This document shows, one piece after another, positions 1 through 5,907 of a stretch of DNA of 6,866 nucleotides. A program made the position numbers and the translations under genes. The notes below the pieces were generated by a model. It saw only the letters and a program-made list of their open reading frames with translations, was not told where the DNA came from and did not search any database. Within the stretch, counting starts at the first letter, position 1; each line of letters begins with the position of its first letter. The stretch spans positions 1 to 6,866 of the forward strand of contig JAHEZB010000008.1 of NCBI GenBank assembly GCA_023251285.1, given 5' to 3'. The stretch comes from Chitinophagaceae bacterium (GTDB taxonomy: Bacteria; Bacteroidota; Bacteroidia; Chitinophagales; Chitinophagaceae).

Positions 1-20
1 TTAAGTAAACCTGAGACTAC

Positions 21-67
21 AAAAAAGAACTATAAATTAAAAAATCTCATTCTTAATTTATAGTTCT
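21..67 (-). terminator. Intrinsic terminator of lpdA
   Basis: Read on the minus strand, a perfect 15-bp inverted repeat (arms 67-53 and 40-26) encloses a 12-nt loop and is followed at once by a run of T (complement of the A-run 21-26). It lies about 55 bp past the lpdA stop. The stem is AT-rich but long. The plus-strand direction has no comparable T-run after the stem, so I read it as terminating lpdA only. Confidence 0.85.
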
Positions 68-74
68 AATTATA

Positions 75-121
75 TCTAAACCATTCTAAACACTCTAAAC
101 TCTCTAAACCATTCTAAACTT
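75..121. repeat. Degenerate 9-10 bp tandem repeat TCTAAACnn(n)
   Basis: Five consecutive units begin with TCTAAAC (at 75, 85, 94, 103 and 113) and differ only in their last 2-3 bases (CAT, AC, TC, CAT, TT). The last unit touches the lpdA stop codon. The array fills the gap between the lpdA stop and its terminator, so it would lie in the 3' untranslated part of the lpdA transcript. No function is evident; slippage-generated low-complexity DNA is the simplest reading. Confidence 0.8.
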
Positions 122-1509
122 TAAATATCCGTTGCTTCCCCATAAGCCACTGCAGTAGCTTCTTTCACAGCTTCGCTGATGGTTGGATGCGGATGAATGG
201 CGTTTAATATTTCATGTGCGGTTGTTTCTAACTTTCTTGCAACAACTACCTCGGCAATCACTTCTGTAACATTGTAACCAATCATGTGACAGCCCAATAA
301 TTCCCCATACTTTGCATCATAAATAATTTTTACAAAACCTTCTGTAGCGCCGGCTGCTGTTGCTTTTCCACTTGCTATAAAAGGAAATTTTCCAATTTTT
401 AATTCAAACCCTGCTTCTTTAGCCGTTTTTTCAGTATATCCAACAGAAGCAATTTCCGGAGAGCAATACGTACAACCGGGAACGTTATTATAATCAATCG
501 GTTCCGGTGTTTTTCCTGAAAGGTGTTCAGCCGCATTGATTCCTTCTTTCGTCGCTTTATGAGCCAAGGCCTGATGTGGGGTGCAATCACCGATTGCATA
601 AACACCCGGGACATTTGTTTGCTGATATTGATTTACAACAATTCTTCCTTTTTCTGTTTTAATACCCAATTCTTCCAAACCAATATTTTCAAGATTTGCA
701 ACAATTCCAACCGCGCTTAAAAGTATTTCTGCTTCTATCGTTACTTCACCATCCTGAGTTTTTACTTTTGCTTTTACACCATTTCCGCTTGTGTCCACGC
801 TGGTAACTTCGCTGTTAGTCATCACAGTGATGCCTTGTTTTCTAAAACTTTTTTCATGTTCTTTAGAAACTTCTTCATCTTCTACAGGAACTGTTTTTGG
901 CAAAAATTCTATCAACGTAACTTTTGTACCAATGCTGTTATAAAAATAGGCAAATTCAGTTCCGATAGCGCCAGAGCCAACAACAATCATTGATTTTGGT
1001 TGTTTTTCCAGGCTCATTGCTTTACGATATTCAATTATTTTTTTACCATCTAATTTCATTGTTGGCAATTCTCTTGCTCTTGCGCCGGTGGCAATAATGA
1101 TATTTTTTGCTTCCAGTGTTTGCTTTTTCCCATCTGCTGATGTTACTTCTAATTTCGTTGGAGAAATTAATTTTCCGGTTCCCATCACCACATCAATTTT
1201 ATTCTTTTTCATTAAAAAAGTAACGCCTTTATTCATTTTGTCGGCGACACCACGACTTCGCTTAATCATTCCTTCAAAGTTTGGTTTAGCATCACTTACT
1301 TCTACTCCATAATCTTTTGAATGATTGGCGTATTCCATTACCTGTCCGCTTTTCAGCAATGCTTTTGTTGGAATGCAACCCCAGTTGAGACAAATACCAC
1401 CAAGGCTTTCACGTTCTACAATCACTACTTTTTTTCCTAATTGAGATGCCCTGATTGCGGCAGGATAACCACCGGGGCCACTGCCTAAAACTATTACATC
1501 GTATGCCAT
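121..1509 (-). CDS. lpdA: Dihydrolipoyl dehydrogenase (E3)
   Basis: This cytoplasmic FAD enzyme reoxidises the dihydrolipoyl groups of 2-oxoacid dehydrogenase complexes (pyruvate, 2-oxoglutarate, branched-chain) or of the glycine cleavage system, passing electrons to NAD+. The 462 residues match the family's usual length. Visible in order: an N-terminal FAD-binding glycine motif (GSGPGG, about residues 9-14); the redox-active disulfide in GGICLNWGC (C40, C45); the NAD-binding motif VGSGAIG (177-183); the second FAD motif GVYAIGD (302-308); and the C-terminal dimer-interface motif HPHPTISE, with catalytic H441 and E446. The start ATG lies directly before the FAD motif, as expected. The gene stands alone: a promoter lies about 45 bp upstream and a strong terminator follows it. 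No E1 or E2 gene is adjacent, so the partner complex cannot be read from context. Identification is near certain. Confidence 0.97.
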   Translation of the reverse strand: MAYDVIVLGSGPGGYPAAIRASQLGKKVVIVERESLGGICLNWGCIPTKALLKSGQVMEYANHSKDYGVEVSDAKPNFEGMIKRSRGVADKMNKGVTFLMKKNKIDVVMGTGKLISPTKLEVTSADGKKQTLEAKNIIIATGARARELPTMKLDGKKIIEYRKAMSLEKQPKSMIVVGSGAIGTEFAYFYNSIGTKVTLIEFLPKTVPVEDEEVSKEHEKSFRKQGITVMTNSEVTSVDTSGNGVKAKVKTQDGEVTIEAEILLSAVGIVANLENIGLEELGIKTEKGRIVVNQYQQTNVPGVYAIGDCTPHQALAHKATKEGINAAEHLSGKTPEPIDYNNVPGCTYCSPEIASVGYTEKTAKEAGFELKIGKFPFIASGKATAAGATEGFVKIIYDAKYGELLGCHMIGYNVTEVIAEVVVARKLETTAHEILNAIHPHPTISEAVKEATAVAYGEATDI

Positions 1510-1553
1510 ATTTAATCTGAATTTGTTATTTAAAATAGTATTTACAAACGGTG

Positions 1554-1583
1554 CAAAATTAGTTTAGAATGCTCAAAGCACAA
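1554..1583 (-). promoter_or_regulatory. Bacteroidota-type promoter of lpdA
   Basis: On the minus strand TTG (1583-1581) is followed after 19 nt by TAATTTTG (1561-1554), a full match to the Bacteroidota consensus TAnnTTTG at -7 with TTG at -33. Transcription would start near 1548, giving a leader of about 40 nt before the lpdA ATG at 1509. The assignment rests on the consensus only. Confidence 0.65.
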
Positions 1584-1617
1584 AAACGGTTGCTCATGTT
1601 ACAAAGCGCCTCATTTC

Positions 1618-1648
1618 AAATCAGATGGCTTTTTAAAAAACCTGATTT
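1618..1648. repeat. Imperfect inverted repeat in the lpdA / NlpC intergenic region
   Basis: AAATCAG (1618-1624) and CTGATTT (1642-1648) form a perfect 7-bp inverted repeat. Between them GG plus a T-run faces an A-run plus CC, so the hairpin can extend with bulges. It lies between the divergent lpdA and NlpC/P60 starts. It could be an operator or a transcript hairpin; no T-run follows it on the plus strand, so it is not a standard terminator for that direction. Confidence 0.4.
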
Positions 1649-1744
1649 CAAAATTACCGGTCGTTATGACAATTTTTTTTCGATATTTGAACACACATAA
1701 GGAACGAGATTTTTACAAAAATCATTCTGCCTTTAAAACCTACT

Positions 1745-2305
1745 ATGAAAACGATTCTATTTTATTGCTGCATCATTTCCATTATTATTCTTACCGGCTG
1801 TAGCGCTTCCCGAAGGACGAACAAACCCGACAATTCCAGCAGTGCAGATATTCGCAGTGTAGTTGTTATAAAAAATAGAGTCGCGGAACGAACCATTAAT
1901 ACAAAAAACGTATCAGCCTCTGAAGTAGTGGATTTTGCCGAAACTCTTATTGGGATTAAATATAAATATGGATCTTCTGATAAAGAAAAAGGTTTTGATT
2001 GTTCTGGCTTCATCAATTATGTTTTCAATCATTTCAATATTTCTGTTCCACGCGTCTCAAAAGATTTTACAAACGCAGGTGTAGAAGTACCGATAAAAAA
2101 TAGCAAGCCAGGTGATATTATATTATTTACAGGCAGTGATCCCAATAGTGGCGTAGTAGGACACATGGGAATTGTGACAGAAAACAAAAACGGCGATCTG
2201 AAATTTATCCATGCTTCAGAAAGCCGTGGTGTGATGATCTCAGGAATGAATTCTTATTTTATTCCAAGGTTTGTAAAAGTGAACAGGGTGTTTTCTGTTT
2301 TTTAA
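1745..2305 (+). CDS. NlpC/P60 family lipoprotein (cell-wall peptidase)
   Basis: Likely a peptidoglycan-cleaving cysteine peptidase anchored to a membrane by lipid. The 186-residue protein starts with a lipoprotein signal peptide: hydrophobic residues 4-16, then the lipobox LTGC with lipidated C19 and serine at +2. A linker rich in Ser/Asn follows. The NlpC/P60 domain covers about residues 58-186, with catalytic cysteine in FDCSGF (C86), the first histidine in GHMGIV (H140) and the third polar residue in FIHAS (H156), so the triad is intact. Family members cleave gamma-D-glutamyl-diaminopimelate or related stem-peptide bonds; the exact substrate cannot be told. Single catalytic domain, no SH3 repeats, as in Spr/NlpC-type lipoproteins. 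It is divergent from lpdA and converges on the next gene with only 49 bp between stops. A partial -7 box (GATATTTG, 1682-1689) lies upstream but lacks a well placed TTG. Confidence 0.92.
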   Translation: MKTILFYCCIISIIILTGCSASRRTNKPDNSSSADIRSVVVIKNRVAERTINTKNVSASEVVDFAETLIGIKYKYGSSDKEKGFDCSGFINYVFNHFNISVPRVSKDFTNAGVEVPIKNSKPGDIILFTGSDPNSGVVGHMGIVTENKNGDLKFIHASESRGVMISGMNSYFIPRFVKVNRVFSVF

Positions 2306-2354
2306 ATTGAACAAAGCAAGAAATAACGATGATTTTGATTTAATGAAAAGGAAA

Positions 2355-2930
2355 TTAATTGAGTATTGTCGGCCTGATTTTATCATCTGCTATCTTTTCG
2401 TAGATCATTACTTTCACCGTCCAGGAAGGCATCGAATAATTTAGCGCTACTTCTACTTTAAAAAGTTCCAGATCATGATTGGTAGCATTGAGCTGTAAAA
2501 TGCTGGACGCAAAAGCGCGATCCTCATCAGGATTATCATAGTTGCCAACAAGTTTGTAAGATGTTTTGTCATAAAAAGTTAGCGTGCAATTATTTAACTG
2601 GTGAAAGTATTCTTTGTATTTTGCTGCAGCTGCATTATAATCTTCTGATTCAAACATCGTGGTTTGCCAGGTATATGAATAAGGATCTACATATTTCGTG
2701 ATAGATGTTTCTAATGCACCCTCAGGAGAGATTTTACTTGTAAACTCAATGGTAGTACCGTTTTTGTTTACTGTATCCCCTTTGATATTATTGAAATTCT
2801 GGTAATAATCCCTGGCCACTTTTTCTATTACTGGCTTGATGGAAGGAGACGATTTATGTAAAGAAAGTTTCGGTTGTGCATTAATTGTAAATGCCGAAAA
2901 AATAAACAAAAGAGTAAACAGGTGTTTCAT
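2355..2930 (-). CDS. Small exported protein of unknown function
   Basis: I do not recognise the family. The frame stays open up to 3170, but I place the start at the ATG at 2930 because it opens a clear signal peptide: Lys-His, then a hydrophobic stretch (LFTLLFIFSAFTI) and a probable cleavage site after NAQ at about residue 18. The 80 codons upstream look unlike an exported protein's N-terminus and include no alternative signal. The mature part, about 173 residues, is hydrophilic, has no lipobox and no further membrane helix, and is rich in Tyr, Thr, Asn and Lys with one cysteine, suggesting a soluble periplasmic protein. Its stop faces that of the NlpC/P60 gene 49 bp away; no obvious terminator separates them. 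It appears to be a single-gene unit. Confidence 0.75.
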   Translation of the reverse strand: MKHLFTLLFIFSAFTINAQPKLSLHKSSPSIKPVIEKVARDYYQNFNNIKGDTVNKNGTTIEFTSKISPEGALETSITKYVDPYSYTWQTTMFESEDYNAAAAKYKEYFHQLNNCTLTFYDKTSYKLVGNYDNPDEDRAFASSILQLNATNHDLELFKVEVALNYSMPSWTVKVMIYEKIADDKIRPTILN

Positions 2931-2975
2931 AAGATTCTTAATTTTTGGATTTAAACGGATTAAAGAGCGATAATA

Positions 2976-3029
2976 GTGTATAACAATCAGAAATGGAAAT
3001 AAAAGTAATTCACAGAAATGTGTATAACA
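2976..3029. repeat. Direct repeat GTGTATAACA, spaced 44 bp start to start
   Basis: The 10-mer GTGTATAACA occurs at 2976-2985 and 3020-3029. The second copy continues into C and so forms a small palindrome, GTGT-ATA-ACAC (3020-3030). Both lie in the intergenic stretch between the exported-protein gene (ATG at 2930, minus) and the membrane-protein gene (ATG at 3208, plus). The start-to-start distance is close to four helical turns. A protein-binding site is possible but unsupported beyond this. Confidence 0.35.
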
Positions 3030-3185
3030 CACTTCCAGTTTCAAACGAATGTTTTTCAAGAATTGAGAAAATTCTTTTCGAAATGCACCTTCACAATTGA
3101 TCAGCCCAGCGCTTCTGTTTTTTAATAAATGAATTCTTTCATGCTTTATCATCTCTACTAAAAAGGTCATCTTAATCTTTACCCT

Positions 3186-3193
3186 TATTTTTG
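3186..3193 (+). promoter_or_regulatory. Possible -7 box of the membrane-protein gene
   Basis: TATTTTTG matches the Bacteroidota -7 consensus TAnnTTTG and lies 14 bp before the ATG at 3208, which would give a very short leader. There is no TTG 19-20 nt upstream, so only half of the promoter is supported. Confidence 0.35.
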
Positions 3194-3207
3194 CAAAAAT
3201 TTTTTAC

Positions 3208-3666
3208 ATGGAAACGCTACGGGTATTACACAATCTGATTCGGTGGCTCATTTTAGTTTTTGCTTTCTGGACTGTAATCAGTGCTATTAGTGGTTTGGCT
3301 TCAAAACGAGCTTATTCTAATTCAGATAACCGCAGCAATCTGTTCTTCATGATTTTCATGGATATCCAACTACTCATCGGACTCATTATTTATTTTACGA
3401 ACGGTTGGTTCGAAAGTTTAAAACACATTGGCGAAAGCATGAAAGACCCGATGGTTCGTTTTTTTACCATCGAGCATTCTGTGATGATGATCATTGCATG
3501 GATATTGGTTCACGCAGGAAGAATTTCGGTAAAAAAAGCAGCGACATCTCAATCAAAATTTAAAAAAAGCTTATTATATTTTGGAATTGCCTTGCTCATC
3601 ATACTAATTGCCATACCGTGGCCGTTTAGAGAAGCAATAGCAAGGCCTTGGTTTAGATGGTTTTGA
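3208..3666 (+). CDS. Four-helix inner-membrane protein, cytochrome B-like
   Basis: The 152-residue protein has four predicted membrane helices at about residues 12-30, 44-63, 85-104 and 121-138, with no separate signal peptide. It resembles small Bacteroidota membrane proteins often labelled 'cytochrome B', which open with a short amphipathic segment followed by the first helix (here LHNLIRW). Three histidines sit at helix ends or inside helices: H8, H90 (IEHSVMM) and H102 (LVHAGR); they are candidates for heme or metal binding, though I cannot show that heme is bound. The C-terminus is basic and aromatic (RPWFRWF). The ATG is preceded by an A/T-rich leader with no Shine-Dalgarno, usual in this phylum. 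SurE follows 101 bp later on the same strand, so co-transcription is possible. Confidence 0.75.
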   Translation: METLRVLHNLIRWLILVFAFWTVISAISGLASKRAYSNSDNRSNLFFMIFMDIQLLIGLIIYFTNGWFESLKHIGESMKDPMVRFFTIEHSVMMIIAWILVHAGRISVKKAATSQSKFKKSLLYFGIALLIILIAIPWPFREAIARPWFRWF

Positions 3667-3703
3667 TTTAATTGGATTATTCATTTCAATTCTGCCATAC
3701 AAT

Positions 3704-3720
3704 TTTAAACAAGTTTAAAC
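3704..3720. promoter_or_regulatory. Palindromic TTTAAAC element upstream of surE
   Basis: TTTAAAC (3704-3710) and GTTTAAA (3713-3719) form a perfect inverted repeat around AA; TTTAAAC is also directly repeated at 3714-3720, and a TAAAC follows at 3727-3731. It lies 48 bp before the surE ATG. It may be an operator or merely A/T-rich low-complexity sequence. Confidence 0.3.
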
Positions 3721-3767
3721 CCAACCTAAACGCTAAAAAAATATTCCATAAAAAACGGAAAAAGTAA

Positions 3768-4556
3768 ATGACAGAAACTAAAGTAGAAAGACCGATCATA
3801 TTAGTAACAAACGACGATGGAATTACGGCGCCTGGCATACACAGTCTGGTAAATGCAGTTAAAGATTTAGGAGATGTTGTAGTAGTTGCTCCCGACAAAC
3901 CACAAAGCGGAATGGGACATGCAATCACGATTGGCGTTCCCTTGAGATTAAATAAAGTAAAAGATTTTTTTGAAGGCGCAGAGGCATGGCAAACGAACGG
4001 CACTCCGGTGGATTGTGTGAAACTTGCGGTTGATAAAATCCTTCATAGAAAACCCGACATTTGTTTGAGCGGCATCAACCACGGCGCCAACCATTCTATT
4101 AATGTCATTTACTCCGGCACCATGAGCGCAGCGATGGAAGCGTCTATCGAAAGCATTCCTTCGATAGGATTTTCTTTGCTTGATTACAGCATCGACGCGG
4201 ATTTCAGTGCCGCAGAATTTTATGTACATAAAATAGTACAGAGTGTGATGAAAATGAACTTAGACAAACATTTTTTACTGAACGTAAATATTCCTGCAGT
4301 ACCGCTGGATCTGATGAATGGAATAAAAGTTTGTAAACAGGCTTATGCAAAATATGATGAAGATTTTGATGAGAGGCTGGATCCACATGGAAGAAAATAT
4401 TACTGGCTGACCGGTGAATTTAAAAATTTTGACACCGGGGAAGATACGGATGTGTGGGCCCTGGAGCATAACTATGTAAGCGTGGTTCCTGTCCATTTTG
4501 ATCTTACCAATTATAAATTAAAAAAAGATCTGGAACAAAACTGGGATATCTTATGA
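3768..4556 (+). CDS. surE: 5'/3'-nucleotidase SurE
   Basis: SurE is a metal-dependent cytoplasmic phosphatase that hydrolyses nucleoside 5'- and 3'-monophosphates and is linked to stress or stationary-phase survival. All family signatures are present in the 262 residues: ILVTNDDG (metal-binding D16, D17), APDKPQSGMGHAIT (S47), NGTPVDCVKLA (77-87), and LSGINHGAN (N104), followed by YSGTMSAAMEA. The four residues expected to hold the divalent cation (Asp, Asp, Ser, Asn) are intact. Length is normal for the family. The first ATG places the VTNDDG motif close to the N-terminus, as in homologues, and a weak purine stretch (GGAAAAAG) precedes it. The stop overlaps the start of the next gene (ATGA), implying translational coupling. 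In many Bacteroidota lpxB lies next to surE; it is not found here. Confidence 0.96.
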   Translation: MTETKVERPIILVTNDDGITAPGIHSLVNAVKDLGDVVVVAPDKPQSGMGHAITIGVPLRLNKVKDFFEGAEAWQTNGTPVDCVKLAVDKILHRKPDICLSGINHGANHSINVIYSGTMSAAMEASIESIPSIGFSLLDYSIDADFSAAEFYVHKIVQSVMKMNLDKHFLLNVNIPAVPLDLMNGIKVCKQAYAKYDEDFDERLDPHGRKYYWLTGEFKNFDTGEDTDVWALEHNYVSVVPVHFDLTNYKLKKDLEQNWDIL

Positions 4557-4846
4557 TTTTCAAAAAAGACAATTTCGTATTTGGGCTTGCACTCGGTCTC
4601 ATTGCTCCAATGATCGGATTTCTTGTTTACAAACTAATTAAATTCAGAGGACTTAGTATTTCTGAGATGTTCCAGTGGATGAAGTTTAATCCAAACCTGA
4701 TCACTGTTTCTATTAGTGTTTCTTTACTTGCAAATGCCATTTTATTTACTATTTATATAAATGGCTATCGCGACAAAACAGCAAAAGGAATCTTTATAAT
4801 GACCATCATCTATGCAATAATTGCGCTTGCATTTAAGTATTGGTAG
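4553..4846 (+). CDS. Small three-helix membrane protein, translationally coupled to surE
   Basis: A 97-residue hydrophobic protein that I do not recognise by name. Three membrane helices are likely at about residues 8-28 (VFGLALGLIAPMIGFLVY), 49-69 and 78-95, joined by a short basic loop (KLIKFRG) and a YRDKTAKG loop. The ATG shares four bases with the surE stop (ATGA), a classic arrangement for reinitiation, so the two are almost surely one operon. A gene starting exactly there, with coherent hydrophobicity to the end, is unlikely to be spurious. The product may be an unnamed envelope protein; coupling to surE does not by itself show a shared function. No clear terminator follows; a weak 5-bp hairpin (4899-4913) lacks a T-run. 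Confidence 0.75.
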   Translation: MIFKKDNFVFGLALGLIAPMIGFLVYKLIKFRGLSISEMFQWMKFNPNLITVSISVSLLANAILFTIYINGYRDKTAKGIFIMTIIYAIIALAFKYW

Positions 4847-4956
4847 TACCTTAATCATTCATCTATAACTTCAGATTGGTTTAAAAAACGTATTTCTACG
4901 ATTATTTCAATCGGCTATTTACGACAAAAACCGTAAATTCAATATCAGTAAAATTC

Positions 4957-5000
4957 AGCAGTAACGCTCTTGCGCAAAGTATCGCATCCCCCTATCTTTG
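4957..5000 (+). promoter_or_regulatory. Promoter of small-RNA unit A
   Basis: TTG (4970-4972) and TATCTTTG (4993-5000) are separated by 20 nt and match the Bacteroidota consensus fully. The 16 nt ending in this TTG (AGCAGTAACGCTCTTG) are identical in all three units. The predicted start, about 6 nt past the -7 box, coincides with A5006, the first base of the closing helix. Confidence 0.85.
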
Positions 5001-5005
5001 TACTC

Positions 5006-5278
5006 AGAAGTTGATTGATGTTCAACAGACATTAATCGAAACCAATCCAAATCCATTGAAAAATATCTCCCGAAAATCGGGACCTCTAATCCAGGAAAAA
5101 CCAATAAAAATCCGATATCAGTCAACTTCTCTTTTTTTTAAATCCGATACCTGAGAAAAATAATATACCAAAAGAAAACCATCTCTCAGAAGAGTTGAAA
5201 ATTGAAGTCCTGAAAAACTTTACCCCAGGTCAAAATTTGTTTAAAAGGCTTCTGCTATTAATCCGCAGAAGCCTTTTT
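5006..5278 (+). ncRNA. Structured small RNA, copy A
   Basis: A predicted non-coding transcript of about 270 nt, or about 130 nt if it ends at the internal T-run. Its first 16 nt, AGAAGTTGATTGATGT (5006-5021), pair without interruption with ATATCAGTCAACTTCT (5115-5130), including two G-U wobbles; C and eight T (5132-5139) follow. The enclosed loop is A-rich with one small hairpin (TCCCGA / TCGGGA, 5067-5081). The tail can form CTGAGA / TCTCAG (5151-5156 with 5184-5189) and CCTG / CAGG (5209-5212 with 5226-5229) before the final terminator. GTTGA (5010-5014) can alternatively pair with TCAAC (5022-5026), competing with the closing helix. The paired ends recall 6S RNA, but I cannot assign a known family. 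Function unknown. Confidence 0.75.
5243..5278 (+). terminator. Intrinsic terminator of unit A
   Basis: AAAAGGCTTCTGC (5243-5255) pairs perfectly with GCAGAAGCCTTTT (5265-5277) around a 9-nt loop, and T continues to 5278. The GC core is 9 bp. The A-run before the stem mirrors the T-run, so it could also work on the minus strand. Confidence 0.9.
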
Positions 5279-5409
5279 AATTTTATAAAAAAACTGCAGT
5301 CAAGGAAGAAATAACAGCAATTGCTGATTTAATGCATTATCAAAAGAAAAAGTAATTCTACCAACGTTTAAATACGATAGAAACAGTAAATTCAATACTG
5401 ATAAAATTC

Positions 5410-5453
5410 AGCAGTAACGCTCTTGTACGCGGTCTTGCAACAACTTATCTTTG
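5410..5453 (+). promoter_or_regulatory. Promoter of small-RNA unit B
   Basis: TTG (5423-5425), 20 nt, TATCTTTG (5446-5453). The boxes and the 16-nt block ending in TTG are identical to unit A, while the 20-nt spacer between the boxes is almost wholly different, as expected for a working promoter under selection. Confidence 0.85.
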
Positions 5454-5458
5454 TACTC

Positions 5459-5729
5459 AGAAGTTGATTGATGTTCAACAAACATTAATCGAAACCGATC
5501 CAAATCCATTGAAAAATATCTCCCGAACAATCGGGACCTCTAATCCAGGAAAAACCAATAAAAATCCGATATCAGTCAACTTCTCTTTTTTTTAAATCCG
5601 ATACCTGAGAAAAATAATACCTAAAGAAAACCAGCTCTCAGAAGAGTTGAAAATTGAAGTCCTGAAAAACTTTACCCCAGGTCAAAATTTGTTTAAAAGG
5701 CTTCTGCTATTAATCCGCAGAAGCCTTTT
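5459..5729 (+). ncRNA. Structured small RNA, copy B
   Basis: Closest paralogue of copy A. The closing arms (5459-5474 and 5569-5584) are identical to A, again followed by C and eight T (5586-5593). Between and including the arms it differs from A by only two substitutions and one extra base, and that base falls in the loop of the small hairpin (TCCCGA-ACAA-TCGGGA, 5521-5536), leaving the stem intact. The tail is also near-identical, with one short region of change around 5615-5634 that includes a 2-nt deletion; the CTGAGA / TCTCAG and CCTG / CAGG pairings are kept. An indel tolerated in a loop and a 2-nt indel in the tail both argue against protein coding. Predicted length about 270 nt, or about 135 nt for a short form. 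Confidence 0.75.
5695..5729 (+). terminator. Intrinsic terminator of unit B
   Basis: Same 13-bp stem and 9-nt loop as in unit A (5695-5707 with 5717-5729). The T-run is shorter here: four T, then AG, then four T, so it may be less efficient. Confidence 0.82.
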
Positions 5730-5860
5730 AGTTTTATTAAAAAATACAGCCAACGAAGAAATAATCGCAATTGCTGATTTATTGTATTAGCAAAAGAAAA
5801 AAGTAATTCTACCAACGTTTAAATACGATGCAAACAGTAATTATAATATTGAAAAAATTA

Positions 5861-5903
5861 AGCAGTAACGCTCTTGTGCACCGGCCTCGCCACTATATCT
5901 TTG
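5861..5903 (+). promoter_or_regulatory. Promoter of small-RNA unit C
   Basis: TTG (5874-5876), 19 nt, TATCTTTG (5896-5903). The 16-nt block ending in TTG is again identical to A and B; the spacer is different and one base shorter. Confidence 0.83.
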
Positions 5904-5907
5904 TACC

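Noticed and set aside
399..1312. ORFs of 65-74 codons overlapping lpdA in other frames
   Set aside because: They are shadow frames of a confidently identified gene.
2931..3170. N-terminal extension of the exported protein up to an ATG at 3170
   Set aside because: The extension would bury a clear signal peptide at internal position 81; the ATG at 2930 is a better start.
4899..4913. CGATT-ATTTC-AATCG hairpin as terminator of the surE operon
   Set aside because: Only 5 bp, AT-rich and with no following T-run.
5019..5036. Five-codon mini-ORF beginning at the ATG in the 5' arm (MFN-x-H, stop), conserved in all copies
   Set aside because: It lies largely within the arm and adjacent TCAAC that are conserved for pairing, so its conservation is explained without translation.
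5006..5139. Retron msr/msd with inverted repeats at the ends
   Set aside because: The paired ends recall a1/a2 repeats, but no reverse transcriptase gene is in the window and each unit ends in a terminator.
5003..5330. Long stop-free frames across the array, for example KLIDVQQTLIETNPNPLK (unit A) and SEELKIEVLKNFTPGQ in the tails
   Set aside because: They look protein-like but have no start codon, and 1-2 nt indels between copies A and B shift or stop the frames. The promoter starts at the pairing arm and terminators lie inside the frames. Structured RNA explains the conservation better, though a codon-bias test on homologues would settle it.
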